From: a virus
Length of the DNA stretch: 42,218 nucleotides
Strand: one strand, 5' to 3'
Virus record (IMG/VR): IMGVR_UViG_3300009034_000092
Span: 1 to 42,218 of that record
Below the pieces are notes generated by a model, which was given only the letters and a program-made list of their open reading frames with translations, did not search any database and was not told the origin of the DNA. Below, piece after piece: positions 22,507 to 30,705 of this stretch (position 1 is its first letter; each line of letters starts with the position of its first letter). The position numbers and the translations under genes were made by a program.

Positions 22507-23256
22507 ATGGTAACAGAGGAACAGACTCAACCTCAAGTGGAGGAGACGCAGGTAGAGGACCAGGCTGGGACGGACACGCTCCCAGAGGACGTAGTTCCCT
22601 CTCAACCTGAAGCCGAAACACCTGCGGAGACTCAACCTGGGGCAGAGACGGAACCTCGCGCGTACACACAGGAAGAGGTCTCAAGGATGCAGGCCGCAAG
22701 CGACCAGGAGAACGCCCGGCTGAGGCGGACGCTGGCGGAACGAGACCTGCGGCGAGAAATGGAGGAAAGAGGGGCTGAGGAGGCTCGGCTTCGCGCTGAG
22801 GAAGCGAGGGCTGTTCAAGACGGCGACATGACCGAGGCTGAAGCGAGGCAGAACCAGCAGAGACGGCACGAAGACTTCGTGCGTGGACAGGAGCGTCGCC
22901 GACAAGTGGCCGCCGCAGACCAGATGATTACGCTGGCCGAGACGGAAATTGGCCCACTTGCGCAGGCCTATATCGAGGCGCTAGAGGTAGCCAAAGAAGA
23001 CGGCCTCAGCAGATTCGAGACGATGGAGCTGTTCAACGAAATCCTGAAAGACGAACGGTTCACCAAGCCAGAGCAGCTAACGAAGAAAATCCAGAACATT
23101 AGGCTGAAGAGACGTGATGCTGCTTTGAAGGCGGCGAAGCAAAAGCCTGAGACCTTCGATTCCGGCCAGATGGGAAGCACGGGTGCTTCGGTCGATAGCA
23201 TGAGCCCAACCGAGAAGATCGCATGGGCTCTTGAGCACCCACCAAGAAAAAAGTAA
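22507..23256 (+). CDS. Capsid scaffolding protein
   Basis: 249 residues. Acidic, Gln/Glu/Pro-rich disordered N-terminus (1-50), a long charged coiled coil (50-140), and a basic helical C-terminus (190-220) ending PPRKK. This plan and its place just before the capsid gene are typical of scaffold proteins. GAAGGAGG lies before the ATG. No protease motif is seen. Confidence 0.75.
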   Translation: MVTEEQTQPQVEETQVEDQAGTDTLPEDVVPSQPEAETPAETQPGAETEPRAYTQEEVSRMQAASDQENARLRRTLAERDLRREMEERGAEEARLRAEEARAVQDGDMTEAEARQNQQRRHEDFVRGQERRRQVAAADQMITLAETEIGPLAQAYIEALEVAKEDGLSRFETMELFNEILKDERFTKPEQLTKKIQNIRLKRRDAALKAAKQKPETFDSGQMGSTGASVDSMSPTEKIAWALEHPPRKK

Positions 23257-23268
23257 GGAGAAACGCAA

Positions 23269-24237
23269 ATGGCACTAACCCTAGTGGAGGCAGCGAAATA
23301 CTCCAACGATGTCCTCCAAAAGGGAGTTATCGAGCTACTTGCAAAGGACGACCCGATACTCGAAAAGCTCCAGTTCAAGGACATCAAAGGAAACGGACTG
23401 ACCTACGACGTGGAAACCACAATGTCCACCGCCCAGTTCTACAACGTGGGCGAGGCTTGGGTGGAATCAACGTCGGTGGTCACGCAGCACACGGCAACCA
23501 CTCATATTCTGGGTGGCGATGCCGATGTAGATAACTTTCTAAAGGCCACCCGTTCCAACGTGCAAGACCTGATGAGCGAGCAGATTCAGGCCAAGACCAA
23601 GGCGGTCCAGTGGGAGTTCGACGCAACCGCACTATACGGTTATGCGACCACTGAGACCAAGAAGTTCGATGGGCTGCACTACCTTCTCAGGAGCCTGACC
23701 TACAACACCGTCACCGTGGCCACCGACACTGGAACCCCGGTGGCATTGAGTCTGGCGAAGCTGGAGCAGGCCGTCGATATGATAAAGAACGGTAAGGCCC
23801 AGATGATCCTGATGACCAAGCAGTTGCGCCGCAACATCAACAAGTACCTGAACGCCGTGGGCGGGATTACCAAGACCGAGCACATGGGCAAGACGGTACA
23901 GAGCCTGTTGGACCTGCCCCTTGGCTTGTCCGACCACCTGAGCGACGACGAGAGCTGCAATCTGGACTACGGCACGAGCCAGTACGGGCACGACTACACC
24001 GACGGGACGGCGCTGGGGACTGACCAGAACAGCACTAGTATCTTCGTACTCCAGTTCGCGCCCCAAGCGTTCTGCGGGCTCCAGTCAGACGGACCGATAC
24101 AGGTCGTAAGGATTGGCCAACTGGAGGGATATAACGCCCAGAGGGTGAGGCTCGTATGGTATCCGAGCATCATGATGCAGAGCATCATATCTTGCTCGAA
24201 GGTGACGGGCGTGAAGAACGACACGGCTACGGTCTAG
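23269..24237 (+). CDS. Major capsid protein (HK97-fold)
   Basis: 322 residues. N-terminal helix, then the E-loop-like beta arm (TYDVETTMSTAQFYNVGEAW), the spine helix region (VQDLMSEQIQAKTKAVQWEFDATALYG), and the P/A-domain pattern ending in VRIGQLEGYNAQRVRLVWYPSIMM. Codon use is marked by C-ending codons, as expected for a highly expressed gene, and AAGGAGAAACG precedes the ATG. Position after scaffold supports the call. Confidence 0.85.
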   Translation: MALTLVEAAKYSNDVLQKGVIELLAKDDPILEKLQFKDIKGNGLTYDVETTMSTAQFYNVGEAWVESTSVVTQHTATTHILGGDADVDNFLKATRSNVQDLMSEQIQAKTKAVQWEFDATALYGYATTETKKFDGLHYLLRSLTYNTVTVATDTGTPVALSLAKLEQAVDMIKNGKAQMILMTKQLRRNINKYLNAVGGITKTEHMGKTVQSLLDLPLGLSDHLSDDESCNLDYGTSQYGHDYTDGTALGTDQNSTSIFVLQFAPQAFCGLQSDGPIQVVRIGQLEGYNAQRVRLVWYPSIMMQSIISCSKVTGVKNDTATV

Positions 24238-24248
24238 CCGAAAGGAGG

Positions 24249-24283
24249 CTTGACCCGTTGTGCCGACAAAAACAGCGGGCAAG
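24249..24283 (+). other. Intercistronic hairpin after capsid gene
   Basis: CTTG(a)CCCGTTG pairs with CAGCGGGCAAG, 11 pairs with one bulge, loop 12 bases. It begins 11 bases after the capsid stop and has no T-run. Confidence 0.55.
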
Positions 24284-24333
24284 AAGGCTTAGAAATTGAG
24301 CCGACAAAATCAAGATAAAAGGAGAGAAAGCAA

Positions 24334-25542
24334 ATGGCTTTCACATACACGGACAGGAACCTGAAAACGGTGCTCCATAGTTGGGGGAGATTCAGAGTAA
24401 CAATACTGGAGGCGGTACAGCCGGGTGACGCACTGAGTTGGTACGCCACCGATGCGACCTACACAGTGCAGCTTGCCAACGAGTCCGACTCTCAGCGTTG
24501 CGACTGTTTCGCCTGCCAAGCGGGTGACGCAGGAGACGAAATCTGGGCGGCCCTGGCGGTAGAACTCAAATCGGCCTCTACAATCAGCACGGGTGGGGTG
24601 GTGACACGGGTGTACTTCGCTGCGGCGGACGATACCCTCGGTTCGCCGGTGTACCTGAGTAGCACGGACGGCAAACCGTCGTCCAGCGCAGGGAGCACTT
24701 ACGCACAGATCATCGGCCAACTCTTGGCCCGTGACAGAATCATGCTGAACGTCACGGGGAGCGCAACGGGGCCGACATTCTCCACCACCATCACGCCCGA
24801 TACGGACGATGGTGCTGGCCTTGGAACGGCCTCTCTGTCGTGGTCTGACCTGTACTTGGCCTCTGGTGCCATTATCGACTGGAACAGCGATGTCGCCCTA
24901 ACCCACAGCACCAACCTCCTGACTCTGGCTGGCGGGAACCTCCGCATGGGCACTACCGACCAGATACAGTTTAGGGATGCTGATGTCTACATCCGTTCCC
25001 ATGTGGATGGTCGGCTACAAATACAGGTCGATAGCACTTCGACTGGGGCTATAGCTCTGAATGCTGGCTCAGGTGCTGGCAGTATTGCGCTGTGGGGTTA
25101 TCTACGGCTCCTTGTCACAGATACCGCTGGAACCACCTCTAATCAGATGTGGATTGATGACAGTGAGCAGGCACTTAAATACGTGGACGGCCTCACGGGA
25201 GTAGCAGTTACCGTAGCTCTTCTGGAGCGTGCCCAAACATTCTCGCAGACCCAAACCTTTGCCGATGACTGGAAACTCCAATTCCGAGATACTGGCGTAT
25301 ACATCCAGTCTCACGTAGATGGTCGGATAAGGATAAGTGCCGATGGAACCACGGGCAGCGATATTAACCTTAACTGTGCAGGCAGCATGGGAGGTATCTC
25401 GCTAGGGGGTTATCTGAAGCTCTTTCCTACTGATACAGATGGAGCCACTACCAATGAAGGCTGCGTGTGGTGGGACGCCAGCGAGAAGGTCATAAAGTAC
25501 CGGCAGGATAGCGGTACGGTAAAAACCGTCACTGCCTCATAG
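24334..25542 (+). CDS. Decoration/fibre-like protein with internal repeats
   Basis: 402 residues. The first 150 look like a small capsid-decoration domain (beta-rich, Gly/Ala/Thr). The second part holds two copies of a repeat about 100 residues long, each starting with a QFRD.(G/A)VYI.SHVDGR string (near residues 210 and 313) and ending with a W-D-x-S-E-(Q/K)-x-(L/I)-KY string. Such repeats are typical of beta-fibre proteins. A protein joining a decoration head and a fibre stalk directly after the capsid gene would be a head fibre. Confidence 0.6.
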   Translation: MAFTYTDRNLKTVLHSWGRFRVTILEAVQPGDALSWYATDATYTVQLANESDSQRCDCFACQAGDAGDEIWAALAVELKSASTISTGGVVTRVYFAAADDTLGSPVYLSSTDGKPSSSAGSTYAQIIGQLLARDRIMLNVTGSATGPTFSTTITPDTDDGAGLGTASLSWSDLYLASGAIIDWNSDVALTHSTNLLTLAGGNLRMGTTDQIQFRDADVYIRSHVDGRLQIQVDSTSTGAIALNAGSGAGSIALWGYLRLLVTDTAGTTSNQMWIDDSEQALKYVDGLTGVAVTVALLERAQTFSQTQTFADDWKLQFRDTGVYIQSHVDGRIRISADGTTGSDINLNCAGSMGGISLGGYLKLFPTDTDGATTNEGCVWWDASEKVIKYRQDSGTVKTVTAS

Positions 25543-25554
25543 ATCAAAGGCTTA

Positions 25555-25577
25555 GGGGGTGAGCCTTAATCACCCCC
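25555..25577 (+). other. Perfect 8-bp hairpin before DUF1617-like gene
   Basis: GGGGGTGA, seven-base loop, TCACCCCC. It ends just before the AAAAAGGAGG ribosome site, so it isolates that site from upstream structure or marks an mRNA 5' end. Confidence 0.6.
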
Positions 25578-25591
25578 ACTAAAAAGGAGGG

Positions 25592-25993
25592 ATGATGAAG
25601 CTAACCAACGGGGAAATCTTTGGGAGCAAGGAGGCGCTTAGCATACTGGCCCAGATGGAACTGCCAGTCAAAACGAGCTTTGGGATAGCCAAGCTCGCCG
25701 TCAAACTCAGTGGGTCTTATCAGGCCATTGACGATGTTAGGAACGGGCTAATCAAGACCTACGGCGAGGCGAAGGAAGATGGGCAAATGGAAATCATACC
25801 GCCCAACGACCCCGTGGGCAGGCCTAAATCGCCCAACTGGGAGAAGTTCGTCAGCGAGTACAACGAGTTGATGGCGCAGACGGTTGAGGTGGTGATTGAC
25901 AAAGTGAAACTGCCCGCCGAGGTTGACGGTCACGCCCTACAGATAGCGCCGAACATCCTGATGGCCCTGGAGAAGTTCGTGACTGTAGAGTAG
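25592..25993 (+). CDS. DUF1617-like phage protein
   Basis: 133 residues. The opening pattern MKLTNGEIFGSKEALSIL, then LPVKTSFGIAKLAVKL, and the C-terminal IAPNILMALEKFV match the layout of the DUF1617 family, small helical proteins of unknown function found in phage morphogenesis clusters. Strong AAGGAGG site; ATG at 25592 or 25595. Role unknown. Confidence 0.65.
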   Translation: MMKLTNGEIFGSKEALSILAQMELPVKTSFGIAKLAVKLSGSYQAIDDVRNGLIKTYGEAKEDGQMEIIPPNDPVGRPKSPNWEKFVSEYNELMAQTVEVVIDKVKLPAEVDGHALQIAPNILMALEKFVTVE

Positions 25994-26011
25994 CTTGCCC
26001 GACGGGGCAAG
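25994..26011 (+). other. Perfect 7-bp tetraloop hairpin
   Basis: CTTGCCC GACG GGGCAAG, starting with the first base after the DUF1617-like stop. No T-run. Confidence 0.6.
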
Positions 26012-26023
26012 CATCATCCCCCG

Positions 26024-26056
26024 GTGGAGGGGGGAGGAGTTTAAGCCCCCCTCCAC
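26024..26056 (+). other. Perfect 11-bp hairpin
   Basis: GTGGAGGGGGG pairs with CCCCCCTCCAC across an 11-base loop. It stands just before the GAAAGGAGAG site of the next gene. With the hairpin at 25994 it fills nearly the whole gap. Confidence 0.65.
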
Positions 26057-26073
26057 TAAAGAAAGGAGAGAGA

Positions 26074-26292
26074 ATGCCAGCAGGGTTTGGGGGGGACACC
26101 ACATGGCTCAAGGGCAAGCTGGACGGGTCTGATACCTACACCTACGTCAACCTATACACGTGTCAGAGCATAGCTAGAGAAGGTGACTCGAACACCTATG
26201 TCATCCAGACCGCCAGCGGACACCGCTTCAAGCTAACGGACTGCACCAATACTGACAACCTAACCGAGATTGAGCCGCCAGAAGCGGAGTAA
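26074..26292 (+). CDS. Hypothetical beta-rich protein, 72 aa
   Basis: ATG behind AAAGGAGAGAGA. Small beta-rich chain (YTYVNLYTCQSIA, TYVIQTASGHRFKL) with an acidic end. Stop overlaps the next ATG (TAATG). Could be a minor virion protein; not recognised. Confidence 0.6.
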   Translation: MPAGFGGDTTWLKGKLDGSDTYTYVNLYTCQSIAREGDSNTYVIQTASGHRFKLTDCTNTDNLTEIEPPEAE

Positions 26293-26531
26293 TGAGGGAC
26301 GAATACGGTGACATCCCCGGCCAGGGCGGTAATAGGTGGGCCACGATGGACACCGTGCTGCCCGACAAGGTAGTGCACGTTCAGGGCACGTCGCACGGCC
26401 CAGGCGGTAGCGTGACCTTCTGGATGTTCAACCCTCAGAGGAAGCGGTGCAGGATACGGTGTGGTATCTGCCGCAGAGGAATGGACGGGTATCGTCACTG
26501 CCCGTATTGCTACCCGAGGAGGAGTGTATGA
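26292..26531 (+). CDS. Zinc-ribbon protein, 79 aa
   Basis: Coupled start (TAATG). The C-terminal part holds CRIRCGICRRG and CPYCYPRR, a compact double-knuckle zinc ribbon with basic residues. The N-terminal part is Gly-rich. Function unknown. Confidence 0.6.
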   Translation: MRDEYGDIPGQGGNRWATMDTVLPDKVVHVQGTSHGPGGSVTFWMFNPQRKRCRIRCGICRRGMDGYRHCPYCYPRRSV

Positions 26532-26680
26532 ACAAGGAAGAGTTTGAGCGTGGCTATGCAGAACGAAGCGGCATAACCCTAGAGGAGTTTTATGCTCTCG
26601 GTCTTCATGGGGAGCCTTGCGATTGTGGGGAAGAGGGCTGCCTTGGTTGGCAGGTTGTATCTCAGGAAAAGGGGGAATGA
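26528..26680 (+). CDS. Small acidic CxC protein, 50 aa
   Basis: ATG at 26528 overlaps the preceding stop behind GAGGAGTGT; longer in-frame starts upstream lack this. Acidic helix followed by CDCGEEGCLGW, a three-cysteine cluster. Not recognised. Confidence 0.55.
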   Translation: MNKEEFERGYAERSGITLEEFYALGLHGEPCDCGEEGCLGWQVVSQEKGE

Positions 26681-26919
26681 TAAAGATGTCACCAGCACAT
26701 TGGCGGGCACCAGGGAGTCGCTGCTATGAACTGCTACAGCGAGGAAAGCGTCTTCGCTCGCTCATAAAGCTAGCGCGGGAACGGCGCAATCGGGATGATA
26801 CTCCACACAATGGGCGTCGCTATGGACAGTTGATGAGGATTGCTTTTGCCATAAGCGACGAGATAGCCCAGATAACCAGAAGGCATACCCGCCATCTGGT
26901 TGGAGAGGAGGCTTTGTGA
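26677..26919 (+). CDS. Hypothetical basic protein, 80 aa
   Basis: ATG at 26677 (or 26686) after AAAAGGGGG. Strongly basic helical protein (LLQRGKRLRSLIKLARERRNR), so nucleic-acid binding is possible. Stop overlaps the next GTG. Confidence 0.55.
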   Translation: MIKMSPAHWRAPGSRCYELLQRGKRLRSLIKLARERRNRDDTPHNGRRYGQLMRIAFAISDEIAQITRRHTRHLVGEEAL

Positions 26920-27095
26920 AAGAGATAAGCTGGACTGACCTGAAGCAGAAGACGCTCAGCGAGATCAAAGAGGGCGAGTGCCTGAGAGTCACGGGAGACG
27001 GTGAGATGGTTTTCTATGCAGTCGTCGGACCCCAACAGGTCATGAAGGATAGGGTCGAGGCAATCTGCCAGATGATTGACGTGGTCAAGGAATAG
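26916..27095 (+). CDS. Hypothetical protein, faintly Phd-like, 59 aa
   Basis: GTG overlaps the upstream stop. ISWTDLKQKTLSEIKEGECLRVTGDGEMVFYAVV resembles the N-terminal DNA-binding half of Phd/YefM antitoxins (a short helix, then a strand ending in Gly and a repeated strand). There is no toxin-like neighbour, so this is a likeness only; it may be a morphogenesis helper. Confidence 0.5.
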   Translation: MKEISWTDLKQKTLSEIKEGECLRVTGDGEMVFYAVVGPQQVMKDRVEAICQMIDVVKE

Positions 27096-27097
27096 CC

Positions 27098-27526
27098 ATG
27101 CCAGACAGAAGACTAACAGACTTAGTTGGCGACGACGGGCGATACATTCAGACTATGGTAGCCAATACGGAGAAGGACGGCTCTGGCACGCCTCTGGTGC
27201 CGGTTACCAATGAGGACGGCCAATTCGAGGTTGACTCTCAGCCGACGGTGCTGACGGCACTTACCCCAGACGGCGCAGACGTGGGAACCGAATCTACGAT
27301 AGTCATGGCCGCAAACGCCAATAGGAAGTATGCCAGCTTTGTGAACAATAGCGGTGCTACGATTTATCTAGGTAAGGGGACTGCCGCTGTAGTGGACAAG
27401 GGGCCTCCGCTTCAGGCATATGGCGGCGTTGAAACGATAACTAAGGAAAACCTGTTTCTCGGTGCCGTCTACGCTATTCACGCTGGCACGGGAACCAAGA
27501 GACTCTGCACCGAAGAGGGGGTCTAA
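27098..27526 (+). CDS. Probable minor virion protein, 142 aa
   Basis: Beta-rich, Thr/Val/Gly-rich chain with FVNNSGATIYLGKGTAAV and ending in a polar tail, typical of small head or tail decoration proteins. Stop overlaps the next start (TAATGG). Location in the virion cluster supports a structural role. Confidence 0.55.
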   Translation: MPDRRLTDLVGDDGRYIQTMVANTEKDGSGTPLVPVTNEDGQFEVDSQPTVLTALTPDGADVGTESTIVMAANANRKYASFVNNSGATIYLGKGTAAVVDKGPPLQAYGGVETITKENLFLGAVYAIHAGTGTKRLCTEEGV

Positions 27527-27837
27527 TGGCTACGGCAGAGGAAATCAAGACGTATCTAGCCAAACGGGGCTACGACGCCGAGGTGAGCGAGAAGGGCGAT
27601 TCGTACCTGATTGCCTTGCGTTCGAGATCAGTTGATCAAGTGGCCGATATTCTGGCCACCATCCACGAAGGCAAGCGTTTCATAGTCACCACGTACCATC
27701 CTGATATTGTGGAACTGATAGCAAGGGACGCGGGCTTCCTAGAGCAATTTCAGGCCCTTAGAGACAGGCTAGATGTCCTGGAAAAGAAGCCTTGGTGGAG
27801 GTTTAAGTGGCGATCCACAACCCAGGCACCCCGATAA
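27526..27837 (+). CDS. Hypothetical protein, 103 aa
   Basis: An N-terminal alpha/beta half (YLAKRGYDAEVSEKGDSYLIAL) and a C-terminal amphipathic helix (DAGFLEQFQALRDRLDVLEKK) ending KPWWRFKWR. The next gene starts inside its last 31 bases. Not recognised; probable morphogenesis protein. Confidence 0.55.
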   Translation: MATAEEIKTYLAKRGYDAEVSEKGDSYLIALRSRSVDQVADILATIHEGKRFIVTTYHPDIVELIARDAGFLEQFQALRDRLDVLEKKPWWRFKWRSTTQAPR

Positions 27838-28502
27838 TCCAAGAAGAAGGCGTTGAAGTTGCGTCTCGGCGGAAGGTCAACTTCGTCGGCTCTGGTATCA
27901 CCGCTGCGGACGATGCTGCGAACGGTAGGGTAAACGTCACTATTACGACTCCGCCGACCCACGCTACCAGTCATACGGACGGCACGGACGATATTCAGAA
28001 TGCAACCGCCGCCCAGAAGGGCTTGGCTACAGCCGCACAGATAACGAAACTAGACGCTATTGAGGCGGGGGCTACTGTCTACCCCGACACTGGAGAGCAA
28101 GCCTTTCTTGACGCTGACCACACCAAACTGGACGGCATATCTGCGGGGGCTGATGTAACCACGGTTATCAAGGCCATCACGGTTGAAGACCCCACCAGCT
28201 CCGAAGACATCACGATGTTCTTTACCCCAATAGCTATTACCATCACGGAGATGCGGGCCGTGGTAAGGGGTACTAGCCCCTCAGTAACGTGGACAATCAG
28301 ACATCATGCCACAGACAGGAGCAATGCAGGGAATGAGGTGGTGACTGGCGGGACTACTACAACGAGCGAGAGCACTGGCTCGGATGTGACTTCGTTCAAC
28401 GATGCCACCATTCCCGCTGATAGCTATGTCTGGCTTGAAACCACAGCGGAGAGCGGGACTACGGACGAACTTAGCGTAACTATAGTGGCGGCGCAAGACT
28501 GA
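27807..28502 (+). CDS. Tail-fibre-like protein, 231 aa
   Basis: GTG start inside the gene before. The central run ATAAQKGLATAAQITKLDAI and LDADHTKLDGISAGAD is typical of phage tail-fibre and appendage stalks, with a beta C-terminal domain (about 120-231). Stop overlaps the next ATG. Probably an adhesion-device component. Confidence 0.65.
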   Translation: MAIHNPGTPIIQEEGVEVASRRKVNFVGSGITAADDAANGRVNVTITTPPTHATSHTDGTDDIQNATAAQKGLATAAQITKLDAIEAGATVYPDTGEQAFLDADHTKLDGISAGADVTTVIKAITVEDPTSSEDITMFFTPIAITITEMRAVVRGTSPSVTWTIRHHATDRSNAGNEVVTGGTTTTSESTGSDVTSFNDATIPADSYVWLETTAESGTTDELSVTIVAAQD

Positions 28503-29713
28503 TGAAAGCACTACGAGATAGGTGGACGCCCACCAGCCGTCTGCACGACAGGAGCGACGAAGGCCATCCTGAGAAGCGGATACTGGACTGCTCCATTGGG
28601 TGGCAGAACTATCAGGACCAGTACGGCGACTTCTGGCCCGCCGAGCCTGGATATTCTGAGCCTGACGGAGACGGGTTTCAGGCTCGGTTCACCCGTATCC
28701 CTCGGTTGATACGACTGGGGGAGGACGGCAAGAAGAGAGCCTACCCCGTGCCTGGAAACGACCAAGTCTGGATACAGCTATCCAAGCCTGAAGAGCTGAC
28801 TTTAGGAACACCCACGAGCAAGCAGGGTGGTGTGTGGACGTGGGATAGGGATGCTTACACTTTCTACCTGATAGTGTCGGCTTCGGGAGTCAAGTTCAAG
28901 CTAGTGCTGAAGCGGCCCGTGGGCACCAACACGCTTCATATCCCTTTTGAGAGCCAGGGCTTGCAGAGACAAGGCAGGAATCTGTTGCATGACGGAGAGG
29001 TGGTGGCGCGGCTCAGAAGGCCCTCTGTGCGGCATCCTGGCATGTCTGAGCTTGACGAACCGATACCCGTTGATGTGCGGTTCGAGTCAGGCGTCATAGT
29101 CTTGGAGTTCGACCCCACAGGGATGCAATATCCAGTGGTGATAGACCCGCCGCTGGACTTGCAGGTGGGGGCATCGGAGAATGACGCTAGAGAGAAGGAG
29201 GATGATGGTGCGGTTTCAATTACTGCTACTAACTGTGACTGGTATGACCATGACTCCGACCCTTCTGATAGGTATTGGCCTGCTTGGCGGTGGGTTACGG
29301 CTGCGTTGTCACAGGGAGACACCATTGACGTAGCTTACCTAACACTCTACGTACCCTCGACGGACTACGACGACCCCTCGGGGTACATCCATTTTGAGGC
29401 TGCCGCAAGTCCTAGTGTTTTCACGACGACGGCAAGTGACATTACAAACCGTTCGCGCACTTCCACTAGTGCAGCGTGGTCAGCGGAAGGCATAGGTACA
29501 GGGTGGAAGCAGGGTCCTAGCGTTGTCTCTCCATTGCAGGAAGTAGTGACCGCCTACACTCCAACCGCTCTCGTGGCTATAGGGCGTCCAGCACAGGCCG
29601 CTGATAAGGCTTTTGTATCCAGGGCGTATGACTACGACGACGGCTCTTTGGCGGGGTATATCCACATCGAGTCCACGGCGGTATCAGCTCGGAGAATATT
29701 CATAGTAGCTTAG
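28502..29713 (+). CDS. Large beta-rich virion protein, 403 aa
   Basis: Aromatic beta-rich protein. Residues 1-220 form one domain rich in W and P (IGWQNYQDQYGDFWPAEP). The C-terminal half (WRWVTAALSQGDTIDVAYLTLYVPS, GYIHIESTA) resembles carbohydrate-binding beta sandwiches. Probably a receptor-binding or appendage protein. No enzyme motif recognised. Confidence 0.55.
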   Translation: MKALRDRWTPTSRLHDRSDEGHPEKRILDCSIGWQNYQDQYGDFWPAEPGYSEPDGDGFQARFTRIPRLIRLGEDGKKRAYPVPGNDQVWIQLSKPEELTLGTPTSKQGGVWTWDRDAYTFYLIVSASGVKFKLVLKRPVGTNTLHIPFESQGLQRQGRNLLHDGEVVARLRRPSVRHPGMSELDEPIPVDVRFESGVIVLEFDPTGMQYPVVIDPPLDLQVGASENDAREKEDDGAVSITATNCDWYDHDSDPSDRYWPAWRWVTAALSQGDTIDVAYLTLYVPSTDYDDPSGYIHFEAAASPSVFTTTASDITNRSRTSTSAAWSAEGIGTGWKQGPSVVSPLQEVVTAYTPTALVAIGRPAQAADKAFVSRAYDYDDGSLAGYIHIESTAVSARRIFIVA

Positions 29714-29719
29714 GAGGAC

Positions 29720-29896
29720 ATGATGCCAGTAACGGTTCGTAAAGGCAGCGGCTCAAGGCCTTGGAAGATTGTTGAAAAGGCCAGTGGCAAAGTTGTGGGC
29801 AGTTCCAAGAGCAAGGCGAACGCTCAGCGGAGTGCCAACGCACGCAACGCAGCTCGGCACGGGTGGGAGCCGACTGGTAAGAAGGCGAGGAAGTAA
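29720..29896 (+). CDS. Small basic protein, 58 aa
   Basis: ATG at 29720 (second at 29723) behind TAGGAGG. Lys/Arg/Ser/Ala-rich (SSKSKANAQRSANARNAARHG); similar short basic proteins with this KGSGSRPWKIVEK start occur in many phages. It may bind DNA or act in the head. The stop overlaps the adaptor start. Confidence 0.6.
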   Translation: MMPVTVRKGSGSRPWKIVEKASGKVVGSSKSKANAQRSANARNAARHGWEPTGKKARK

Positions 29897-30705
29897 TGGC
29901 GAAGTACCTCTACCAACTGCGTCAAGAAGTCGCCGACCTCATGGGCGAGATGGTAACTGGTACGCCAGATACCAACCTTGCCGCCAACACGTTCGGCTGT
30001 GCTGCGCTCGCCGGGTATGAGGATGATTATTTCAATGACTGGCACGGACGGTTCTACACTGGGACCCACAAAGATACCAGCTTCACCAAGGTGAGCGACT
30101 TTGTTCAAACTGCTGGCGTGACTACATTCACGCCTTCGTTGGCTGCGGCTGTCGAGGCAGGCGACTTGTTTGAGATGTACCCTGATTTCACTCCTGAAGA
30201 GATAAACCGAGCCATCAACCTGGCTATCTCAATGGTGGGGGAGGAAGCGTTGCAGGATAAGGTAGACGCTACCCTGGAAACGGCGGCTGATACCTACGAA
30301 TACACCATCCCTTCGGGGTTTGTCTATATTGACGAGATATTTCAAGAGAGCGGTACGGCAGATAGGTACAGCCCTTCAGCAAACCGAATTGACTTAAGGC
30401 ACTGGCGGATACTGCACGGCACGACGCCCAAGATATGGTTCGACAACAACTGGGTGAGCCTGACGGCGGGACGAAATCTGAGGCTTGTCGGTCAGCAATC
30501 GCCTTCGGAACTATCGCTGGATGCCGATGAGTGCGACGTTTCCGAGGCATATATCGTCTATCAGGCGAAGGCCAACCTGCATTTTAAGCGGTCAGACGAA
30601 ATGGATGACGCCCACTGGAAGAAGATGACTGGTGCTCAAACACTGGCGAATCTTGAGCGGGGACGGCTTAGGGTGGCTCCGCGGGGACGGAAGGTGAGCT
30701 ACTGA
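29896..30705 (+). CDS. Head-tail adaptor protein
   Basis: 269 residues. N-terminal helices (YLYQLRQEVADLMG), a beta region, FTPEEINRAINLAISMVGEEAL (about 93-115) and DTYEYTIPSGFVYIDEIF (about 131-148) match the layout of phage adaptor (gp4/tail tubular A-like) proteins that join portal to tail. Its position next to the nozzle-like gene supports this. Confidence 0.7.
   Translation: MAKYLYQLRQEVADLMGEMVTGTPDTNLAANTFGCAALAGYEDDYFNDWHGRFYTGTHKDTSFTKVSDFVQTAGVTTFTPSLAAAVEAGDLFEMYPDFTPEEINRAINLAISMVGEEALQDKVDATLETAADTYEYTIPSGFVYIDEIFQESGTADRYSPSANRIDLRHWRILHGTTPKIWFDNNWVSLTAGRNLRLVGQQSPSELSLDADECDVSEAYIVYQAKANLHFKRSDEMDDAHWKKMTGAQTLANLERGRLRVAPRGRKVSY

Noticed and set aside
24238-24333. Ten-residue peptide gene after the capsid gene (GTG at about 24260)
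   Set aside because: Too short to support and lies inside a hairpin; the hairpin explains the sequence better.
26916-27095. Toxin-antitoxin locus
   Set aside because: No toxin-like partner is present on either side; neighbours are small zinc, basic and virion-type proteins.
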